Below, piece after piece: positions 58,145 to 64,000 of a DNA stretch of 64,000 nt. The position numbers were made by a program, and so were the translations under genes. The stretch is from positions 8,060,001-8,124,000 of the forward strand of contig JASJZH010000003.1 in the NCBI GenBank assembly GCA_037178975.1, read 5' to 3'. Each line of letters starts with the position of its first letter. Position 1 is the first letter of the stretch. The notes under the pieces were generated by a model, which saw only the letters and a list, made by a program, of their open reading frames with translations, was not told the origin of the DNA and did not search any database. The stretch is from Oscheius tipulae. Lineage: Eukaryota; Nematoda; Chromadorea; Rhabditida; Rhabditidae.

Positions 58145-59774
58145 TTATTCTTCCGCCAAGAGAAAGTCAACGGCCTGTAGGCCTTCCTTATTGTGGGCGT
58201 AGCAGTCGGCCCCAGCCTCAATGAGCTGGGAGCAAATCTCCTCGTGACCGCAGAAATTGGCTAAAACACTTTTTTAAAGTATAAAAAAGGGATACCTAGG
58301 TGAAGAGGCGTATTGCCGTCATTGTCCTGACTGTTCACGGCGGCGCCTTTTGAGAGGAGAAATTTGACGATTTCGGAGGCACCGGAGTCTGTGGCCCAAA
58401 GCAAGGCTGTCATCTGGAATGGGTATGTATTTTAAAGTGAGACTCAACCGCTACGCCCATTTGAATTCGGCCTAACGGAAAGATGCGCGGGAAAAAGTGA
58501 TGATTCTGACCCAACAAATTTACAAAAGCTCTTCCGAAGGTTTTTTTTACGAATAGACAAATAATTTTTATAAGCTCCTTTTTGTAGTCGGAGTACTGTT
58601 TAGCCCCAAGCGGGCGAGAGCCAACCTAACTTAGGAATGCGGTTTAAATAGCCGTTAAAACAGAGTTTGCAGAAACTCTATTTTAGTAAGAGGAGGTACT
58701 GCGGCCTAGACGAAGTTCGATCCCCGAACATAAAAATACGGCTTTTTCGGGATAGCTCAGACGGTAAAAGGTCGGACTTGAAGCCAAATGACCCGGGTTC
58801 GATCCCCGTGAATGGCAATATCTTTGATCATTTTCTTCTTCCGGGCATTCTAAGAACTTTTTGGTGGTTTCGGCCAATTTCACACGATTAAAAAACCTAC
58901 GCCCATGTCGACATCTTTCGCCTCGAGTCTCTCCGGTCTCTCATTTAGCAGCTCCTCAATCTTCTGAAGATTCTCGTTCTTGACCGCATTGAACCAGTCC
59001 GCCTCGGGCTCATTCGAAAAGCCTTCCTCACTCTCCGGCTGCTGCATCGTGCTCGGCTTAAGTCCGAAGCCCTGTGTCGATTTTGTCTGTGACATCGCTA
59101 CATTTGGTCATTTTATTGCAAAATGAATCAAGAAAAACCTGCAGAAATATTGAAATCGCCGACTTTTGTAGCATATTCCACCATAGCCTCGAATTTGTCC
59201 ATCTGACCGAGACTGGCCCAGGCATCGAATTTGGTGCGGCCGCGCAGATCAAGGAGGGAAGGGCGGTTTGAGGGGTCTGAAATAAAGAAAGTGATGAAAA
59301 AAAGAGGGCTAAAAATGTGTTCTGGCGAGATTTGTCTCGAAATGAGACTAGACAGTCTGCGTAAGAAATATAAACTTTCGTGTACTTTCGGCTGTTCAAC
59401 TTTCACGTCAGCAACAAGGAAACTGATACAATACAACAGGGCCCATTTTCGCGTCATACTTCCGTGAAAAAAAGCATGCTTACCGGCCGGCCCAACCGTG
59501 GCCATCTTGTACAGCGCGTAGAGACGAAGAACCATGTCCTCTGGGATACTTTTGACTATTTTCGGCAGTGTGTTCACGGCATCATTGAAATCCTCCAAGA
59601 CTCTTCTCTGGACCGGGGTCTAAATGTACTATTTCACAATCTTAAAACTGGTTAAAATACCAAATCCTCGTCACAAATTGGGTCGCCAAACTCGTCCAGT
59701 TCCGATTCTTTTTTTACAGCCTTCGGCTCCTTTTTATTTCCGTTGAACAGGCTCGTTAAATAGGCCACAAACAT
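58145..59774 (-). CDS. acbp-5: ACBD6-type acyl-CoA-binding protein with ankyrin repeats
   Basis: ACBD6 binds long-chain acyl-CoA and is linked to lipid metabolism and protein N-myristoylation. Six exons (59774-59661, 59619-59484, 59276-59139, 59097-58901, 58413-58296, 58260-58145) join in phase to 272 residues (human 282). The acyl-CoA-binding domain is N-terminal: LYALYKMATVGPA and GRTKFDAWASLGQM, the family's YKQATVG and KWDAW motifs. A low-complexity linker follows, then ankyrin repeats (MTALLWATDSGASEIVKFLL, DNDGNTPLHLANFCGHEEIC, ending AVDFLLAEE). Start: an aag acceptor (tttaag) 3 nt before the ATG. BOLA2 ends only 115 nt upstream, so this is probably the second gene of an operon. Intron 4 (58414-58900) carries a tRNA-like fragment. 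Confidence 0.93.
58746..58816 (+). repeat. tRNA-like fragment in an ACBD6 intron
   Basis: An A-box-like gatagctcagacggt and a B box gggttcgatcccc are correctly spaced, but the anticodon stem (tcgga against ccaaa) does not pair and the acceptor stem is broken. Probably a tRNA pseudogene or tRNA-derived SINE head. Confidence 0.6.
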
Positions 59775-59889
59775 TGTCTTAAATCGCTTAAACTACTCAA
59801 GAATAGGCTATTTTTAAGATAATTTTGGCAAAACCTATTAAATTGAAACAAGCACAAAAAACATATTTATCAAGTTGAAAATGGCGTAT

Positions 59890-60240
59890 TTACTGGCTCT
59901 TTTCAGACTCCCACTTGGCCTTGGTGTAGGTCTTGATGGTGACGGCGTGGATTGAGGGCATAATGTCCGAAATGGCCTCTTGGACGAGCCTGAATTTGAA
60001 TTTTTGTGTTTTTCAAGTAAAAGTAGGCCTACTTGTGAGTCTGTAGAACGCGCTTGCCCTCGAATGCGTCGGACACGACGATAATGTTGAATTTGGCACC
60101 GCAGCCGTCGGATTCGTCGACAACTTGCTGCAAAATGTGGGGTGAGAGAAAATTTGGTCAAGTTTCTGAATTCGACAGCGGTTAAGACAAGAAAAACGGG
60201 CTTATTAACTTTTTCGAGGTATTCGGCTTGGAAACTGATC
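59890..60240 (-). CDS. bola-2: BolA-like protein (BOLA2 type), 5' end unresolved
   Basis: BOLA2 works with monothiol glutaredoxins in cytosolic iron-sulfur handling. Two exons are clear: 60127-60033 and 59989-59890 (stop TAA), together VVDESDGCGAKFNIIVVSDA, then FEGKRVLQTHKLVQEAISDI and MPSIHAVTIKTYTKAKW. The invariant SDGCGAKF, FEGK..L..H and IHA motifs are present. Upstream, FQAEYLEK (60210 to about 60235) resembles the human N-terminus (LSAEYLREK) but no in-frame ATG is seen; an ATG at 60246 is in a different frame and would need an alternative acceptor. It is the likely first gene of a pair with ACBD6. Confidence 0.85.
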
Positions 60241-60246
60241 AAACAT

Positions 60247-60919
60247 TCACGAGCATCCGATTCCCCGTACGATTTCGAAGAAGAACTTGGTCACGTTTGA
60301 AACACGAGTCAGTTTTGGACATTTCGCCCATCCCCTATTTGACCACCTGGAGACCAATTTTCAGTCTTCAACTTGTTCTTTTTGTTGGTTGACTATTTTC
60401 GTGAGTCACAGCGAGCCGACGTCAGCAAGGAAAACGTAGCAGAAGAGCACTCTGAACACGCGCCGTTCGTAGCTAGTATTGAACATTTAGCGAATTGTGC
60501 AGCTGTTGACACTTTGCAATTTCAACAAGCAACCACAGTATCACTTTGAAAGATTTGAAACAGACCAGATGAGAAGGATTCAGCTTCTGTAGTCTGCTGC
60601 TTACATCATCCTCGGACGGCATCTGATAAACTTTTGTTCACCATCATCTTTCTCAGTTATGCAGGTATTTTCATCGATTTTAACCAGTACATGAACAAAG
60701 AAATCTTAGTAGAAATTTTATTTCGAAAGAAGTGGAAAAAACCGGGAGAAGAGAACCAAAAAAGTAACAAACAACAACAACAATTCGTATAACTGAGAGG
60801 GGGTAGTTTCGTTTTTAAGTTTGATAGGGCAGAAAATAGCAAGTTTTAAGAAGTATACGCTTAACAATAAAATCAACAAATTCCTACAATCAACAACGAA
60901 AGTACGGGTGTGGGGTCCA
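60247..60919. other. Intergenic region eIF4H 3' end to BOLA2 5' end
   Basis: About 670 bp between two minus-strand genes. It should contain the eIF4H 3' UTR and the BOLA2 promoter and missing first exon. A minus-strand AATAAA near 60718-60724 is the first such signal after eIF4H. Nothing else recognised. Confidence 0.4.
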
Positions 60920-62916
60920 CTAGACTTGGAAGAGCTTGGCACGGCGGGCCTTCTCCTCCTCCTCTTCGCGCTGCTTCTTGGCCTCGAGAGCTTCCGGATC
61001 GAGGTTCAATTTGGTCAGCTGCAGACGGGGGCGCTCGGTATGGTCAGCAGAGTCGTCGACAACTGAAATTGGAGAATTGTTTGGGGGTTTCAAGAGATGA
61101 ATATGGAAGGTTTTTTTGCCAACAGACTGTCATTTGGTATGGATCAACCTGTCCAACGCTTCTCTCTGGTCCTATGTCTATCTGCCAAACTGTCATTTTG
61201 TGTCTGTCAATTTGTCACATTTCTCCATTATCGACCTGACATCTTGTCCCTGTCAGTCGGTCTGACTCTTAATGAAGCAGTTCAATCAGTCCAGTTCTTT
61301 CGGTTTAGCAACCTGTGCAACTCTCAACGTCGTCTGTCTGTCAAACTCGCATTCCCACACTGTCAACCCGTCCAGCCCTTAGTTTGTCACCGTCTTCAAC
61401 CAGTCATCATCTCAGCCTAACCTTTTCAACACCATCTCTTCTTTCTCTGTCAACCAGCATGCCTCTGATTTTTCCTGTCAACTTGAACTGCTAGACATCT
61501 GTCGTTTTAACATATTCCCTTTTTATTTTATATAACGATCAGACCAACTGTTAGTCTCTTCACACATTTTGTCATCGCTAGTCACTATAAAAAGTGTCTG
61601 CTTTGCAGATAGAGTAAAAAAGACCTCAATGAGTTCCCAAGGACTGTTACAATAGCGCAGGATTTGAAAAGAAACAAATAATTAAAACCCTTACCGATAT
61701 CACCTTCACGCTTCTCGCTGCTAGCCGATCCACGCCTTTCGTTATTGTTGAAGCCGCCTCTGCCTCCTCTTCCACCGCGGTGACTGTCGCGTCTGTCACG
61801 GAAGCCTCCACGGTATCCGCCGCCACCTCGGGCTCCCTCGTGACCGGGTCCTCCTCTACCACCGCGAGGTCCGTCAAAGCCTCCGCGCCTCATCTCGTGA
61901 CCGCCACGTCCTCCGTCGAATCCTCCTCTGCCGCCACGGCCCCCGGCCTCTTGGCCACGTTCCCAGCATGCGGGTTCTTGGCCTGGGGAGGGACCAGAGT
62001 CACTGCCTCGGCGACCTTCACCTCCTCCTCCGCCGCCACGGGATCCGCCGCGGAATCCTTCGTGTCCACCACCACGGGGTCCGCCTCGAAAGCCTCCACG
62101 GCCACCACCACCACCACGAGGTCCGCCTGAAATAAGCTGTTTTAGAAATGAAACGCATGAAATCTAACCCAGGAACCCTCTCTACCAATAGATGAAATAA
62201 TTCTCCATGTCGAGGACTCGAACCCTTCACCCTTCCAATTTCGAATGAGCACTTTACCACTGCGCTATTTTAATAAACCTTTAAGGTAGACACAACTTTT
62301 CGTTCAAAGTCTTTCTTGCGTGTTTGAAACAGGGAAAGATGCCTACAAGTGAGCTCTGTTTCGTTTGACATCTTGAGGGCTCGAACCTGTGACCTTGCGA
62401 TTCCCAAACAAGTACTTTACCACTGTTGTCGGAAATAGGTAAAAATGGCTTAACTCTGTCCCATTACGAGCTTTTAGGGTTTAAAAATGCAAAAGATGCG
62501 TTATTCGTGTTGGAAAAAAGTGAATATACCTCGTCCGCCTCGCCTGTCATCTGTTTTCGGGGTGGCCTTGTCAACGCGGAGCTGTTGGCCGGCAAATTCC
62601 TGGAGATTATTGTGTAAATTTTAAGAAACAAGCTAGCTTACAGCCTTGTTCAGAGTTAAGACCTTGTCCACATACTCCTCGCTGTGCAGCTCAACGTAGG
62701 CGAAGCCCTTGAATGAGTCCGTCGCTCGGTCGTGAACGAGCTGGATTTCGCACTTTTTGATGGCCTCCTCGTCGATGTTGGCAAAGGCAAGGATCTGCTC
62801 AATGTCGCCTGTAAAATTGTAGTATTTTGGTGAAAAAAATGGTCAAAAACCGTACCATGGGTGCAGTCCTGGGGCAAGCGACCGATAAAAACCTTCGTGA
62901 TCGGTTCTTCAGCCAT
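60920..62916 (-). CDS. drr-2: eIF4H-like RRM/RGG translation factor (DRR-2)
   Basis: eIF4H stimulates the eIF4A helicase during cap-dependent translation; the C. elegans homologue is DRR-2. Five exons (62916-62856, 62808-62642, 62599-62530, 62126-61695, 61062-60920, stop TAG) join in phase to 290 residues. An N-terminal RRM is clear: RNP2 KVFIGRLP, helix DIEQILAFANI, RNP1 FKGFAYVEL, then GQQLRVDKATP. The fourth exon is one long RGG/GGR/GFRGG domain. The last exon has TERPRLQLTKLNL, matching human eIF4H AQRPRLQL, and an acidic-basic coiled end. A tttcag acceptor 19 nt before the ATG suggests trans-splicing. Intron 3 (62127-62529) carries two related tRNA-like fragments; intron 4 (61063-61694) is rich in ctgtcaa phrases. 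Confidence 0.93.
62207..62270 (-). repeat. tRNA-like fragment, eIF4H intron 3, copy 1
   Basis: On the minus strand: A-box-like agcgcagtggtaaagtgct and B box gggttcgagtcc. It shares most bases with the second copy 100 bp away. Stems are degraded, so a functional tRNA is unlikely. Confidence 0.6.
62365..62428 (-). repeat. tRNA-like fragment, eIF4H intron 3, copy 2
   Basis: On the minus strand: acagtggtaaagtactt and B box aggttcgagccc, clearly homologous to copy 1. The pair looks like a duplicated tRNA pseudogene or a tRNA-derived SINE. Confidence 0.6.
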
Positions 62917-64000
62917 TCTGATCAGTTTATTTTACTGAAAAAAACGGATAAAATAATGCAATTGTTGAGAGAGGGAAGAGAACAGGGAACGTAAACAAGA
63001 ATGGGATAAACAAGGCATGCGGAGAGGGCCTTGGTGCAAAATAACTGGATAGAGCGTTGTTTTCGCGTTTTGTGTGTATCCTAAGCGTAACCAACAGACT
63101 GGTAAAAGCTCTTCAAAGTCGTTCAAAAGTGATTGCTGGACGCAAAAATGTTCTACTTTCAAGAACAAGTTGCTTTCCAGCATTTTTTGCCTTCAATTTT
63201 TTTATTTATTTCTAGTGGTTAGCAATTCATTGGGTTTCTCAGTGCTGTTAGAATACAAAAAGTAAGCCAGAGACCCAAGAAAATGCTCGAGAAAAGAAGA
63301 CTCAATGTTAGGCGATTCAAGAAAGCTTGAAGCGCCATTTTCGACTTCGTCTTACCCCATCTTTGTCTCACATTACCTCGTAGTCGATTCTGTCATTTTC
63401 ATTTTCCGCAGAACAGGAAAAACTAGAGAAAAGATAACAAAAAACAAATTTTAGACGAAAACTGAAGAGCAAATGAGTAACTCAAGTTGGTCCAACTTCC
63501 GCGCCAAATTCAGTTGGCACTCCATTTTTTTCTTGTTTTTTTTTCTTTCTCTGTTCCCCTCCTTTTTGACCAAAACAAAGTTTTTTTATCTTGTAAAATC
63601 AGGTCAAGAACCAGTGAATGACAGGGAACAGTTGGAAGAACATGAGATCAAAAAAAAAATCGGTCACAGCTTCATTTCTTGGTTTCTCAGTTCCCTTATC
63701 TCGGCTGTCCTACGTTAGGTTTTCCTTGTGGGAAACCAACCCTGTTTCAGACAGAATGCTTCAAATGCACCAACAACATAAAAAATTCGACCCTGATTAT
63801 CCCGTCTCTCTCACTCGCTGCTCTCATTTTGAGTCTCCTCGCCGAGTAATATTCCCAAATGTAATAAAAAACAATCACAGGAAAGTTAAAAGTTCCTCAT
63901 TACTCTGATTCGTACATCTTTCAGTCTTTCCATCTCACTTGTCCTCTTTCGCTGCCCTTCTAGTCGCAAACAAACTTGTTTGCTGTGTTTTATCGTTCCC
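62917..64000. other. Region upstream of eIF4H, no gene recognised
   Basis: 1.08 kb including the eIF4H promoter side. The trans-splice acceptor for eIF4H lies near 62936. Open frames at 63473-63718 and 63618-63908 are AT-rich with no motif. The edge of another gene may lie beyond 64000. Confidence 0.4.

Noticed and set aside
58746-58816. Functional tRNA
   Set aside because: A and B boxes are present but the anticodon and acceptor stems do not pair.
61780-62130. Plus-strand Ser/Thr/Ala-rich frame
   Set aside because: It is the antisense of the eIF4H RGG exon; long opposite-strand frames are expected from GGN repeats.

Overview
This window is nuclear DNA of a nematode. I infer a chromadorean worm outside C. 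elegans itself, but I cannot name the genus. Three things point there. (1) Introns are many and often 36-60 nt long, with ttttcag-type acceptors. (2) At nearly every gene a 3' splice acceptor sits 0 to about 35 nt upstream of the start codon with no local donor, the signature of spliced-leader trans-splicing. (3) There is a complete flp-15 neuropeptide precursor encoding GGPQGPLRF-amide and a close relative. I rebuilt the exons by hand; for most genes the exon phases add up to one intact reading frame. No expression data or database search stands behind the calls.

Layout. 1-11.4 kb (+): PDS5 cohesin regulator, 5' end outside the window, with an inverted pair of tRNA-Lys(CUU) genes inside one intron. 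11.7-12.9 kb (-): mitochondrial pyruvate carrier MPC1. 14-15.4 kb (+): small RGG protein. 16.9-21.2 kb (-): CDK12-type kinase. 22.4-24.6 kb (+): LASP (LIM, nebulin, SH3). 24.65-24.96 kb: foldback transposon. 25.4-28.1 kb (+): splicing factor ESS2/DGCR14. 28.2-28.7 kb (-): NATD1-like acetyltransferase. 29.5-38.2 kb (-): JIP3/UNC-16 scaffold. 38.9-41.9 kb (+): COQ8 kinase, followed closely by CMC2 at 42.1-42.9 kb (+). 43.2-46.1 kb (+): Cys-loop ion channel subunit. 46.1-48.7 kb: repeat-rich gap. 48.7-50.7 kb (-): flp-15. 51.2 kb (-): terminal exon of an unknown gene. 52.45-52.75 kb (-): intronless Arg/Ser-rich gene with its own TATA box, possibly a sperm chromatin protein. 53.8-58.0 kb (+): ZMAT2/SNU23, then the oligosaccharyltransferase subunit OST3/MAGT1. 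58.1-60.2 kb (-): BOLA2, then ACBD6. 60.9-62.9 kb (-): eIF4H/DRR-2. 62.9-64 kb: nothing recognised.

Gene relationships. Most genes are housekeeping: RNA processing and transcription (CDK12, ESS2, ZMAT2, eIF4H), mitochondria (MPC1, COQ8, CMC2), glycosylation (OST3), cohesin (PDS5). JIP3, the ion channel and FLP-15 are the neuronal set. Three same-strand pairs are spaced closely enough to be SL2-type operons: COQ8-CMC2 (218 nt), ZMAT2-OST3 (160 nt), BOLA2-ACBD6 (115 nt). Degenerate GACAGAGA tracts, a Tc1/mariner-like MITE family, a short hairpin repeat and tRNA-derived fragments fill introns and gaps, most densely from 31 to 48 kb.
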